64,000 nucleotides of DNA, taken from Paraphoma chrysanthemicola (lineage: Eukaryota > Ascomycota > Dothideomycetes > Pleosporales > Phaeosphaeriaceae). A model generated the notes under the pieces. It had not been told where the DNA came from. It did not search any database and saw only the letters and a program-made list of their open reading frames with translations. The stretch's first letter is position 1; each line of letters opens with the position of its first letter. Of this stretch, positions 1-9,934 are shown one piece after another. Position numbers and translations under genes: made by a program. The stretch spans positions 558,001-622,000 of the forward strand of contig JAGMWG010000018.1 in the NCBI GenBank assembly GCA_020744225.1. The letters are read 5' to 3'.

Positions 1-90
1 TAATGCTGGGTTGATTGCGGCATGAGCTGCGACTTCATTCGCCGAAAAGGCTAGAATAGCACCAGAGAGGAAAATGGATTTGAAAAGCAT
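1..90 (-). CDS. Secreted protein, N-terminus only (cut by window edge)
   Basis: An ATG at 88-90 on the minus strand opens a frame of 30 codons that runs off the left edge. The visible peptide begins MLFKSIFLSGAILAFSA, a typical signal peptide (Lys at position 4, hydrophobic core, small residues before the likely cleavage site), followed by NEVAAHAAINPAL. The mature protein lies outside the window. The His-rich, Ala-rich start after cleavage recalls fungal gEgh16/MAS1-like secreted proteins, but this is only a resemblance. Secretion is well supported; the family is not. Confidence 0.6.
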   Translation of the reverse strand, partial: MLFKSIFLSGAILAFSANEVAAHAAINPAL

Positions 91-964
91 CGGGCAGTAT
101 TGAAATCGATACTTTGATGATGTAGAGATCTAATGCGCCGCCACCAGGGAAGCTGAAAGACAGAAGCGAATGGAGGGAAGATGAAAGAAAGTCGCGTTGG
201 GCGCTAGGTACTGAGAATGAAGGTCTTGGACGTAGCGCAGAAAATAAGACTCAGGTGCTATTCGGTGCTTTTAAGCTGACGATGTTCGGTCAGCGCGTAG
301 TCGGCCATCATTTCGGTGCGCCTGAGGCAACGATGGTGCTCCTGTTACAGATGACAAGAGAGAGCGTGCCCGTTTGACCGTTCCGCGGATGCAGCCTGTA
401 CTCGCGGATCACATCATCATTCGTGGAACTGAGGTTTGTGGGGTAGAAGCGAGATCGAATCCCGTCTGGCGGTCTGATCGTCCTGTTAAACCATGTGGAT
501 CGAGATTTGCGGAGCATATTGATGTTGTCGCGCATGCGTTTTAAACACCAAGGCTAAGCCAAGGCTGGGCGGCAAGGGCGAATGTGAAACTTCGAGCGAG
601 AAAGGCGCAAATTTAAGCGACGGACCACCAGCTGTTAGCCGAACCTGCAACGAATTCGTGCTTGACACAAATTCACGAGAATATAGACAATCGATGTCAA
701 TGACCCAAAATGTAAGGCGAGGTCACGATGAACGATTGACTGCGCTGGCCTCGAAGTGCTACAAATGCTGCACTTTGGTCGCCCGCAGATCACTTGTCAA
801 CATTGATTGGCCGCTTGATGGTCCGTCCTGTAACAGTGCATTTGCGCGGAGCGGTAGATGATACAGGCAGGAGCATCGTGAGCAGAATCGTAGTGGCGTT
901 TGAGCGGACCATAAGGCAGACTCCTGACGCTAGTTCATATTTGGCGGGCCGGCAAACCAGGAGA
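91..964. other. Intergenic, upstream of the secreted-protein gene
   Basis: No supported gene. The stretch lies behind the start of the secreted-protein gene at the left edge and downstream of the HET gene, so it should hold the promoter of the former and the terminator of the latter. The short open frames here have no codon bias or family resemblance. Confidence 0.4.
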
Positions 965-3900
965 CTAGATCAACACGATTCTCTCCACATTCTTCGCCGC
1001 ATCATCGAGACATTTGACCGTGCGTCGATAGTGCAGTAGTTCTCGCAGTCGTACCACAAGCTCCAATGTGATCACGTGGATCCATAGAATGTTGCAATTG
1101 TGTTCCGCCGAAAACTCAAGCTTTGGCTCGAGGTCTGTCAAGATAGCCCAAGCATGCCTAATGACCCAACCTGCTGAGAATGAAACCCCTTCCTCGATCA
1201 TGTCTGAAAATTCAACCAGAGGGCTCAAGAAAGCGACGATGGCTTCTCCTAGAGCTTTGAAGCTAGACTGTCGCGTTGCGTTTGATATGCTGAAAACTGG
1301 ATGGAACCATGTAGACTGTATATCGCGAAGCGCAGGAGCCAGATCTCCGTACTCTTGACAGGAGTCAAGAAGTTGACGCACTTTTGGTGACAATTCAGTC
1401 AACAAGCTGTCAACGGAAATCGGACTGCCGGTTAAAGTTGCACCGGAGGTAGCCACTACGAATTTAGCGAAGTCGAAGTCGAAAGACTCGACTTCATTCG
1501 GTGACTTGGGGCGTTTTCGACGTGTTGAACAGGCGTCGTACACTTGCCAGAATAGCAGGTGACTAACTTCAAAATGGCTACCATCAAGGATGCGGTCCGC
1601 ACTCAGTTCATTTACGCCTTGTTGATCCTCTGCTGGAAACGAGCTAAGAATTTGGTATCGAAGTGACGCCATTGCCTCAAGCTGTTGACTCGTGCAATGC
1701 TCAGACTGACTACGATGCTGGTAACCGTATGGGCACGCTTTCAGGCATGTGTCGACCGACCAGGGAAAAATGTTTTCTGCACTGGAAGAATTGTACGCGC
1801 TGCTTGTCTTAAATCCAATTCTCGCATGAAAGAAGAACAGACTTGCCAGCCATTGATTCACTGCGACAGCTTCGAGGCCTGCTATATATCCGTGGAGCGC
1901 TCTGATGTCAAGAGGGGAATGGGACTCTGGCGGCAATGGTGGTGGTGGTGGCGGTATGTGTGTTGGTCGTGCTGGTGGTGATAGTGGCGGTGGTGGTGGC
2001 GGCGAGGAGCTCGGCGGCAACGGCCAACATGCCAGGCCTACTGCGTCAAGAGAAATATAGTCTCGGGGATTGTACCGAGCTATTAGAGGAGTCCGTTGAA
2101 TACCCTCTGCAGACTCACAGGTAATCTCGAACCCGCTGTGAAATGAGAATATGCCATCAGCATGCTTTCTCAGCAAGAATGCCCGGTGCAGATCCATAAG
2201 CACATATGGGTACAAGTTTTCTTCTTCAACTGTACACAGACCACGAAGAGTCTGTGTATGACCATTCGCATTATCGAGAAGTATCAGCTGAAGGCCGTGT
2301 CTAGCATGAGAACCGTCGACGCTTTTGAGGGAAAACAATGGAAAGGCATCAATCACTAGAAAGCCAATCCTCTTACTGACACTGAATCCCTTTCCCGGGC
2401 GGTGCGAATCGAACAATAATTCAGTCTGTGACTTGAACTCCCCATGGGGACCCCCTGTTCCAAACGGATAAAGTGGAACAATAAAGCCATTCCAGAACCT
2501 AGAATCCAAAGACCATCTGGAATGATTTCGATCAACATGAGGGAGGCACCAGGTGAGATAGGACAGACTCGAAGACATGACTGGCAAGTTTAGTCTGAAA
2601 GTGGAGCTCATGGCCGGCGTCAAACTCCAACTATGTGACGGGCTCATCGGTAAAGTCCAGTTGCCTACCGAAGTCCAGTCTGGCACCCATGAGGGCAGAT
2701 GCGGCACGGATTTCGGTAGGCCAATTACGTCCAGAAATTCGAATTTGTCGCGAGAAAGCCAGTACATTGCCAATCCAGTATACAATTCCTGGACACTGAT
2801 AGAGTAGTCGATTACAAGGTCTTCCCGTTCATGCTTCGCTAGCCCTAGCACCGCGTACACTTGATCGCGCGGATCTCCGCATAGGCAATTTCTGATGGAG
2901 TAGAGAAGGCCCAAAAGTGTGTTTCTTGAGTACGAATAGGAATCGTTATACTCAACCCATGTTTTGCCTAGTCGTGGCTCATCGTGATGGTCCGAATACA
3001 GAGCGCGATTTTTGAAAGCGTCCCAATGTACAGTATGACGCCCCAGCGTCAAGGTTGCGACTTTAGCAAGTTTCACCTCCTGCACCATCCACGTACGTGT
3101 GAAGTAGAGATTTTCGAGCAGAATTCGTACACTACTGATAGCGCGACGCGGATGTACTTCTTCGTCATCTCTAATCGGCTTCTCTATCGAATGTACCCTG
3201 GTCCCAACTTGTCCAGCAAGGACTTCCATCGCTTGAGCGCCACATTCATCGTTTCCCAGATACATCAAAACCCGAGATGCACATGAGTAGATAAAAGGCA
3301 TCAGCGCTACTTGGCTCCCTCGCTCGGCTTGGTCGTTTTGGTTGATACAGATGGCATCGACCCAAAGCAAGCGATCGTATCTGGTTCGAAATGTCTTGAG
3401 AGCCCCTAGACAATTCTTGGTTATGAGCACCACGTCATACTGTAGTCCGATATAGATAGGTTCGCAAAGACTATTGTCTCCGTCTTTATCCGCCCAGGTA
3501 TAGGAAAGCGCCTCGAAGATAGGGAGACAAGGATCTCGCGTTCCATGTAACTCGAGTGTGCAGTGAACGAAATCTGTTGCGACATGGTTTCCATGTAAGC
3601 GAAGCAGTCGGATGCTGTCGTCATATTCGAGTGGATTGTAGACGGTGCGAAAGCTCGATCTCACGCGAGGTCCTTGATGGGTGGCATACTGTATTAACCT
3701 CATTTGATTACCCGGATCCTCCAGAATAGGACTTGTGTCTTCTGAAAGTCTCACGACTTGTCGTACAAGCGGAAGCAGCGCCTCCGTTTCGTTGCCGTCA
3801 CAGAGACGAGGTGTGCCATAAACCGGACTTTTCGAGATAGGAGTTGGAACGAAGGATATGCAAGTGGGCCAGCAACAGTCTAAGTCCAGTCTATGCGTAT

Positions 3901-4036
3901 CTGGCGGTGGTGCAGGTGGTGGATTCGTTTGACTAGGTGACAGCCGCGGGGCCCACCGGCGGCACCTAGCACAGCCCGGTCGTTCATCTTGCCACAGCAA
4001 TTCGGGATTTCCACATATTGCGTCGTGCCACGCCAT
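965..4036 (-). CDS. HET-domain protein (heterokaryon incompatibility type)
   Basis: A single open frame of 1023 aa starting at the ATG at 4036. The HET domain starts near residue 174 (FEALSYTWADKDG) and continues through LLWVDAICINQNDQAERGSQV and VLMYLG, the conserved blocks of fungal HET proteins that trigger cell death after fusion of unlike hyphae. The N-terminus has a Cys-rich patch (CARCRR) and a Pro-rich run. A second proline run sits near residues 667-704, encoded by a GGT/GGC-type repeat at about 1930-2005, and separates the HET half from a roughly 320-residue C-terminal region I do not recognise. No NACHT, ankyrin or WD repeats are visible. The gene is intact and intronless. Incompatibility function is inferred from the family; many HET genes have no known role. 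Confidence 0.85.
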   Translation of the reverse strand: MAWHDAICGNPELLWQDERPGCARCRRWAPRLSPSQTNPPPAPPPDTHRLDLDCCWPTCISFVPTPISKSPVYGTPRLCDGNETEALLPLVRQVVRLSEDTSPILEDPGNQMRLIQYATHQGPRVRSSFRTVYNPLEYDDSIRLLRLHGNHVATDFVHCTLELHGTRDPCLPIFEALSYTWADKDGDNSLCEPIYIGLQYDVVLITKNCLGALKTFRTRYDRLLWVDAICINQNDQAERGSQVALMPFIYSCASRVLMYLGNDECGAQAMEVLAGQVGTRVHSIEKPIRDDEEVHPRRAISSVRILLENLYFTRTWMVQEVKLAKVATLTLGRHTVHWDAFKNRALYSDHHDEPRLGKTWVEYNDSYSYSRNTLLGLLYSIRNCLCGDPRDQVYAVLGLAKHEREDLVIDYSISVQELYTGLAMYWLSRDKFEFLDVIGLPKSVPHLPSWVPDWTSVGNWTLPMSPSHSWSLTPAMSSTFRLNLPVMSSSLSYLTWCLPHVDRNHSRWSLDSRFWNGFIVPLYPFGTGGPHGEFKSQTELLFDSHRPGKGFSVSKRIGFLVIDAFPLFSLKSVDGSHARHGLQLILLDNANGHTQTLRGLCTVEEENLYPYVLMDLHRAFLLRKHADGIFSFHSGFEITCESAEGIQRTPLIARYNPRDYISLDAVGLACWPLPPSSSPPPPPPLSPPARPTHIPPPPPPLPPESHSPLDIRALHGYIAGLEAVAVNQWLASLFFFHARIGFKTSSAYNSSSAENIFPWSVDTCLKACPYGYQHRSQSEHCTSQQLEAMASLRYQILSSFPAEDQQGVNELSADRILDGSHFEVSHLLFWQVYDACSTRRKRPKSPNEVESFDFDFAKFVVATSGATLTGSPISVDSLLTELSPKVRQLLDSCQEYGDLAPALRDIQSTWFHPVFSISNATRQSSFKALGEAIVAFLSPLVEFSDMIEEGVSFSAGWVIRHAWAILTDLEPKLEFSAEHNCNILWIHVITLELVVRLRELLHYRRTVKCLDDAAKNVERIVLI
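1930..2005. repeat. GGT/GGC-type simple repeat coding for polyproline
   Basis: The plus strand reads as repeated ggt/ggc/gtt triplets. On the minus strand it encodes the proline run in the HET-domain protein. Such tracts change length easily, so the polyproline length is likely polymorphic. Confidence 0.7.
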
Positions 4037-4378
4037 GATGCGTTAATTCTCAATGGTCGCACCATTCAAGGTTGTGTCGACTGCGTGATCGTTTCTGTTG
4101 TTGTATTCTGCCTGGACTTTGTAGCCGCAAATGGAGGGGCAAAGGCATGAAAGCTAGCTTCCAGACGAAGACACTGATTGGCTACAGTACCTTGCAGTCC
4201 ATCCCGAACTGGACGAGCTGCCTGGGGTCGTAAGGCAAATCCAAAATCCCTTGTTGCCATGACTCATCTTCATCGGCTGACATAAAGAATAGCGACTAGA
4301 GGTCAGTCCAGTCTGTCTGTGTATGGCGGATGGTCGCTGGTGCACACGCCGAGTTACGCACTATTCGCTCTCTGAGAA
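4037..4378. other. Intergenic between HET gene and kinase pseudogene
   Basis: No supported gene. It is the promoter side of the HET gene and the 3' side of the degraded kinase. Only short overlapping frames without family resemblance are present. Confidence 0.4.
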
Positions 4379-5813
4379 TCAGCGGTGTGGAAGAAGCTCC
4401 TCCGCTGGTGGTCTTTGCTTTGGATCGTAATTGAGTATGCTGCAAATCAGGGCTACTAGTATACTCTGTTCATCTTCATCGATCTCTGGCAACTTCTCGC
4501 GCGCAAAAAGGTCTTGCAATGACTCGTGAATATATGGTTCCTCATCAGAGTACGGCTGTAAGCTATGGCATTTATCATCATACCACTTGCTTGCCCGGGG
4601 CCAAGCAGCTATCATAGAGTCTAGCAGCGGTCGACTGACGTCGTTAAACTGAATGAGATGGTCGTCGTCTGGATCATCGCGGTCCTTCTGTTCATTGCTA
4701 TACACGCTCACGGCGAGTAATGTACGTCCAGTGAGAAACTCGAACATGAGGCATCCGAAGCACCAAAGCTAAGCGGACGCGTTAGCACAATCGTTACGAT
4801 TCAAGATGAGTCCGTTAAGGCACAACCAACTCACCAGATCCGAAGTCTGACAGTTTGATCATCAGCTTTGCGTCAAGGCAAACTTTGTATTGCAACGGAT
4901 GCGCCAGATAAAGAATCCTTGGCGCACATCTTTCAACCTTTCCATCAATCCTCTGAACAGAAACCGCGGTGTGAGTCTCATCCTGTGCAAATGCACTTTT
5001 TTCCATATCGTCGATGTCTCCCATCGATAGCAACAAGTTGCCCGGTTGTAACTCGCAATGTACAATGTCGTGGCGATGCAGGAAAGCGAGACCCCTCAAC
5101 GTGTGCAAGAGTATCTTCTTGGCCAACCATTTCGGATACCTTTCAACTTTGCCATACATCTTTGGCTTATTCTCGGGTAGTTGCTCTACTAGAGTTGCCG
5201 TATCAGCACCCATGAGCTCGAATACTATGCATTGATGTCGTCCATTGGGACCTTGGTGTACGAAGTGGTCCAGGAGGTTGTAATGTGTTGCGAGCCATCG
5301 TCATCGGGAGCTGCACTAGAGAGCTGCGCTGCGATCTCAATCTCCAGCTCGGGACATATCGCCTTGGCGATCAATATCTTGAGTGCGACAAAGCGTGGCG
5401 TGCTATATCAATAGTATGGATTAAAATGACGTTCACGTGATGGAGCAGACGTCTTCGAGGGCCGCGCGAACGAAAGCAAGCACGTACTCAAAGCTGACGG
5501 CCAGCCACACAGTCGAGTTCGACCCATATCCGAGCTTCCGAATGACCCTATATTTGCCATCGCAGAACGTGTCGCCAAGATTGACGGGATGATACCCTCC
5601 CGGCCGGTACTCTTCAGCCCATTCGCATGGCGCACCCGTGTCCTCGAATCGCCAAGAGTCAGCCCCTGCTCCTATCTCGGTGGGAGGTGTACTAGGCTGG
5701 CTTTCGGAGGGCATGATGAGGGAACGAAGGAGGAAGCGGAGACGCGTCTCGGCCTGTCTCGAAGTGGCTAGCGTTTGATTAGATACGCGAAGAAGGCGCG
5801 AAATATGTGGCAC
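4379..5813 (-). pseudogene. SRPK-like protein kinase remnant
   Basis: Pieces of a fungal SR-protein-kinase-like gene lie in order. The N-terminal part has DGKYRVIRKLGYGSNSTVWLA (glycine loop). After an intron of about 5408-5496 follows FVALKILIAKA (VALK lysine), then NLLDHFVHQGPNGRHQCIVF, LHRHDIVHCELQPGNLLL, KLSDFGSG, an intron, and CFGCLMFEFLTGRTLL to the C-terminal lobe. Three defects are visible. A 1-nt frame change at about 5276-5290 separates the VALK exon from NLLDHF. The catalytic HxD aspartate reads Glu (HCEL). The activation segment with the APE motif, about 40 residues, is missing between DFGSG and CFGCLM, and that junction does not keep frame. The first ATG is at 5813; a second at 5714 is equally possible. 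I call a pseudogene; an expressed pseudokinase is less likely. Confidence 0.75.
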
Positions 5814-5983
5814 CTGCTCGCAACATCACACACCGTCATGGAGAATGTCGCATCCAAGTGTTGATGCTCTGAACGATGAATTGATTTCTGTAAAGCTTCA
5901 CGGTAGCCTAAGAGTATGGAAGATGGTGTGCATGATCGCGTTGAAGCTAGCCAAGGACATCTAACCTCCTACTTCAGAAATCA

Positions 5984-6820
5984 TCAGTCTCGGTCCAAAC
6001 CAGCATCATCCTCTCCAATCTCGCCCTCAACTTCGCTCTCAGTCTCAGTCTCACTCCATACCCTCTCTCCATCTTCATCACTATCACACATTTTCCCCTT
6101 CGCATCCTGCCTCCTCAACCCCTCCCTCAGTTTCTCCTCCATCTCTCTCTGCCTCTTCGACTTCACAGCCTTCTTTTCATTTCTCGTCGCCAAACCCTTC
6201 AGATTCCCTTCTGCCCTTCGAACGTCCTTGGCTTCCGCATGTGGACCCGCTTTCACTTCGGCTGCCGATTTGCCAGCCCACCACTGCGGATCGTGGATCA
6301 GGCGCACGCCAGCACCTTCTGGGACGACGTACGGAACTGGCATCCCGAGCTCGAAGACGATGTGGAAAGAGGATTCAAGGACGAATGTTGCGAATCCGTC
6401 CTCTTCGGCGCGGCGGAGGAGGACAAGGGCGGTGCCATCAGCGGGAGTGTCTGGCGGGACAGGGATTGTGAAGTGTGTGGTTTGCATTATGGGAAGGTTC
6501 TTGCGAAGTTGGGCGCGCGAGTAGCGGATACCGTTATAAATGCGTAGAAGCACTGGGTCCATGTCGAGATGTTCTTCGCCATACTCTTTCTTGAACGTGA
6601 AGTCGCACGCACTATCCTGCGCTGATGGTTCAGGTTGATGTTGAGAAGGTCGGAGTTTGGGTGCTATGGTTTGACATGCGACTCCATCGCGACTCCCATC
6701 TTGTGGTTCCCTTGTGTTGTTCACCTGCTCCGAGGCCACATTATCAGCGCGCTGTCGCTTGTCGGGCGTTTGTGAGATAACTGCGTCGCCGATGGCGTCG
6801 GCTAGGTGCTTGTGTGCCAT
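5984..6820 (-). CDS. Conserved fungal protein of unknown function
   Basis: A single 278-aa frame from the ATG at 6820. The first 80 residues look disordered. A compact middle part (about residues 80-190) carries FKKEYGEEHLDMDPVLLRIY and ALVLLRRAEEDGFATFVLES, followed by a Lys/Arg/Glu-rich stretch (about 195-245, likely helical, KKAVKSKRQREMEEKLREG) and a very acidic tail (SDEDGE, ETETESEVEGEIGEDD). A charged helix plus acidic tail is common in nuclear or ribosome-associated proteins, but I do not recognise the family. No signal peptide or membrane segment. Confidence 0.6.
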   Translation of the reverse strand: MAHKHLADAIGDAVISQTPDKRQRADNVASEQVNNTREPQDGSRDGVACQTIAPKLRPSQHQPEPSAQDSACDFTFKKEYGEEHLDMDPVLLRIYNGIRYSRAQLRKNLPIMQTTHFTIPVPPDTPADGTALVLLRRAEEDGFATFVLESSFHIVFELGMPVPYVVPEGAGVRLIHDPQWWAGKSAAEVKAGPHAEAKDVRRAEGNLKGLATRNEKKAVKSKRQREMEEKLREGLRRQDAKGKMCDSDEDGERVWSETETESEVEGEIGEDDAGLDRD

Positions 6821-7351
6821 AATTCTTTTGCAAGTGCTTAGCGTTGAATTGGCTGGATTGCGAATTAACTTCTGGTTTTGGTTCGTAGTAGAGGGGCTGG
6901 CAGAGTTATGAAGTTGGTAGGATCAGTATGTCTTTACTCTACTGTGCGCTTCTATTGTGGTCGCGCGTGAGTGTGAACAATAATTCACCAAGTGAAAGCT
7001 GCTTGCAAATGTCAGGGAACAGCCTCGCAGCAAATGAAAGGGATACAAAGCAAACAATTGGTTCAACATGGAACGTTTTCATAACTGTAACCAGGAACTG
7101 CAGGCGTCAAACTCAGGCACTTGCGGATGCGGCCGAACAAAGCCGTCTTTTTCACTATCATCGAATTTATCCGCCACGATAGATTTCAAGCAACATGTAT
7201 AGCACCGATTCTACGAGTGCCAACCACTGTCACTTAGACTGCGAGTCTGCGTCCATACTCAGACACCCGTTCCCATGTTCTGCAGGTTTGCAGCGACCTC
7301 CGCGTCGTTCCAGATGGTCTCCTCCCCGATCTCACCAGCCGTAAAACCGAC
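6821..7351. other. Intergenic, no gene seen
   Basis: This lies between the start of the unknown protein gene (promoter side) and the 3' end of the F-box-like pseudogene. Open frames are short and show no family resemblance. Confidence 0.4.
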
Positions 7352-8828
7352 CTAGCATACCAGCTTTCCTTCTGCTCCAGGCCAATCCTTGCCCTTCTCA
7401 TATCTCTCCACATGCTTTGCCAACGCCTCGGGCAGTACTTTACCGATCCTAACAGTTAGAGGACCTGGCGTCACCTTGTCGGGATGCGGCTTGATGGTTA
7501 GCGCAATCATGTGATTACTCTTGATTTTGTTGGAGCAAGGAATGTGGCCTTTAAAACCAAGCTCACGCAGGACCCAGTGCTCAGAAGCGACCGAGGGCGA
7601 TGCAAGATCCTCTTGGTCTGGCACGCTGATGGGTGACTTGGGCAAGTCTGCGAACAGAACCTTAAGGCAGGCTATGCGCTTCTTCGTATCGAGGTCTTTC
7701 CACGCCTTTGCACTCTGGTGTCCGTCTTTGATCTCCTGGCTTGGTAAGATTATGTAGGCATTGGCAAATGCCTTGCCTGCCTTGATGGGATGGTTTAGAC
7801 CAAGTTCTGCGAGACCAAGCAGGTAGTGAAAGCGTGAGAAGATGAATGTTGAGGACTATGTTTGCCCGTCTTCGACATATTCTGATACGCAACTTGAACA
7901 ACATTGTTGTAGGAAACGATCAGGTCCTAGCGATATTGACCGAAGTACTGTTTGCCCATGTCAAGAAGTATGACAAGAGCGCGATCAACGCAGGAGATCA
8001 CATCGAGGCTGTAGAGACGTAGAATGAAGTCGAATTCCAAACTGGAGACCATGATGTCATTCTGTTTGATAGCAGCCTCTAGGAAGTTGTGGACGTCAAG
8101 GTAATTTGCCATCGCGATGTCGCCACTGCTCATAGCGAAGGAGCGGTCGCCTGTGCGCTTTATGGAAAGAGCGATATCGTAGATCTCAGCCGACAACCCT
8201 CGAAGCCATGCCATCTTCTGAGTCATAGATTCCTTGACCGTGCTAGCGAGCTGTGGGTCGAACGTATTGGCAAAAACTGCAGACTGCACCCATGCCATGC
8301 CGGTCAACTGCTGAAAGGGCTTCAACAAGGCCGCCTGGTCGGACAACGAGAGTGCCGGAGAGAAGTATGGAGACAGATGAATCTCAAAGGTGAAGTGAAA
8401 GCCAATGAAGTTCGTGATGTCGAGAAGACGTAGAAGACGTGTGTACTTGGAGACATCATCCAGCAAGATGAGGAAAGTGATTGGTCAAGAGCCCTTCACC
8501 TCCAGTGTTTGGCCGAGGATTCGATGGTGATATCCGCGATGTTGTGTTCGAAAACTCGATTCTTGAGGCTGAAGTACGGCACCTCATGGGTTTCCATAGG
8601 TTCCTCGCAGGGTGCATACCAGGCGTGGATCTTGACGAAGTGATTCTCGCCATACAGAACGGCAGCAGCGTCTTGGTATAGAAAGCGGGAGACGCAACTT
8701 ATGCTTGTCTCGAAGAAGCACTTCTCAACGAGGAGATAGTCAGGCGGCTGGCGGACGCGGAGGGAGAGAAGCAGGTAGCGGAGGATCTCGCGGCGAAGGC
8801 CTTACGGTAGCTGCTCAAGGCGAGACAT
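7352..8828 (-). pseudogene. Decayed F-box-like protein gene
   Basis: From an ATG at 8828 the frame reads MSRLEQLP, a stop (TAA at 8802-8804), then GLRREILRYLLLS, a typical fungal F-box-like start. It continues through LYQDAAAVLYGENHFVKI, the LYGEN block common in these fungal proteins. Near 8500-8520 the homology changes frame, then meets TGA at 8485-8487, followed by LILLDDVSKYTRLLRLLDI and about 170 open codons ending FGQYR, TAG at 7927-7929, DLIVSYNNVVQVAYQ. A second frame change near 7855-7880 leads into FHYLLGLAELGLNHPIKAG and an open C-terminal part to 7352. Three premature stops and two frame changes make this a pseudogene. The TAA and TAG can each be read as CAA/CAG with C changed to T. 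Confidence 0.75.
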
Positions 8829-9934
8829 CTTCAATTGTGGGTGAAAGCGAGTTGAGAGAGAAGAGCAAACTTTCTGCTTGCAAGAGTGCGAGGCAGTAGT
8901 GTTTGCGCGTGCAGAGCAAACACCTGCGGCCTTCCACAACCGCAGCCGACAAGGGTGGGAGCTGCAGCGGAAGAGAAAAGGGTTGAGGGTGAACGTCGCT
9001 GGATGTGATAAAACTTTGGGTAAGAGGGCTACATTTATCGAGAGAGAGAGAGAGCGGCTCTTGTTTGCGCTCACTTTCACGATAAGGAAAGAGCAAACTA
9101 GACGCGCGCGATGCGCGTGGTCACGTGCGTGCTCCTTCATCACCTGCTTAGACGGGTCAAAACGCAAACAAGGGATGTAAGGGTCATTTGGGTTGAGTGT
9201 GCCACGGATACCAGAAGCTGATAGCCCGCAGACATGTGGCGCCCAGTTAATGTAACAATCCGTCCATGCTTGCTCTGACAATTGCACCATTTCAGAAGAG
9301 GTTTGAAGCTCTCAGACTAAGGTGCGATTGTGTGCAGCCTGGCATCATCAGCATCGCTGAGATGAGATCGTTCACTATCCTCGCAATCTCTGCTCGTGCC
9401 GGGTTGTCAAGTTGGTAGCAGTAGAAGCCCTGAGTTCTCAACGTCCTGACTCCTACGCTACATGTAAAGAGGAAAAGTCCGGTCGCGCTGCTCTTCATCT
9501 CGGGCTATACCTCGACGGCTGCTGCTGCAACTCTACTATCAAGTGTGTCCTTGTGCTCATGACGTGTTGCGGAGTGCGTTTCTTGACTTGTCGCGAATCA
9601 GCAGACCAGGAGCATTACATGCAACAAGATCTTCCGAAGCAATGCACAGCCTCACCCGAAATATCTTGTAAGATGATGATAAACACCAGGATCCTGGGAG
9701 GCTGGGTTTGGGCTGAACGCCTGAAGAATTATGTCCTCTCCACGACAAGCGTGACAGAGACTGCTGATCCTTTGGGAATGAACGCTGCAGTCGCAACATC
9801 ACCCCAAATAAGCCTGTTTCAAAAAGCTTACAGAAGGAATACGTGCATGGTCAAGAAGCGGATACATAACCACAGCGCAATGCATCGTTCAGGTCGTCGC
9901 ACCTTGAACAGGTTTCCCCCCATACTCACGCCAA
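8829..9934. other. Intergenic, no supported gene
   Basis: About 1.1 kb between the F-box-like pseudogene and the arabinanase gene. Several frames of 60-178 codons exist on both strands, but they overlap each other, mostly begin with non-ATG codons and resemble nothing. The right end should carry the arabinanase promoter. Confidence 0.4.
9041..9054. repeat. (AG)7 microsatellite
   Basis: Seven perfect AG units, a short simple repeat upstream of the F-box-like pseudogene start. Confidence 0.8.

Noticed and set aside
4379..5407. Intact kinase by alternative splicing
   Set aside because: The missing activation segment is not present in any frame of the 66-nt intron, and the exon phases do not match.
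8802..9290. A 162-codon minus-strand frame ending MSRLEQLP
   Set aside because: Only its last eight codons belong to the F-box-like gene; the upstream part is a chance open frame in the 5' flank.
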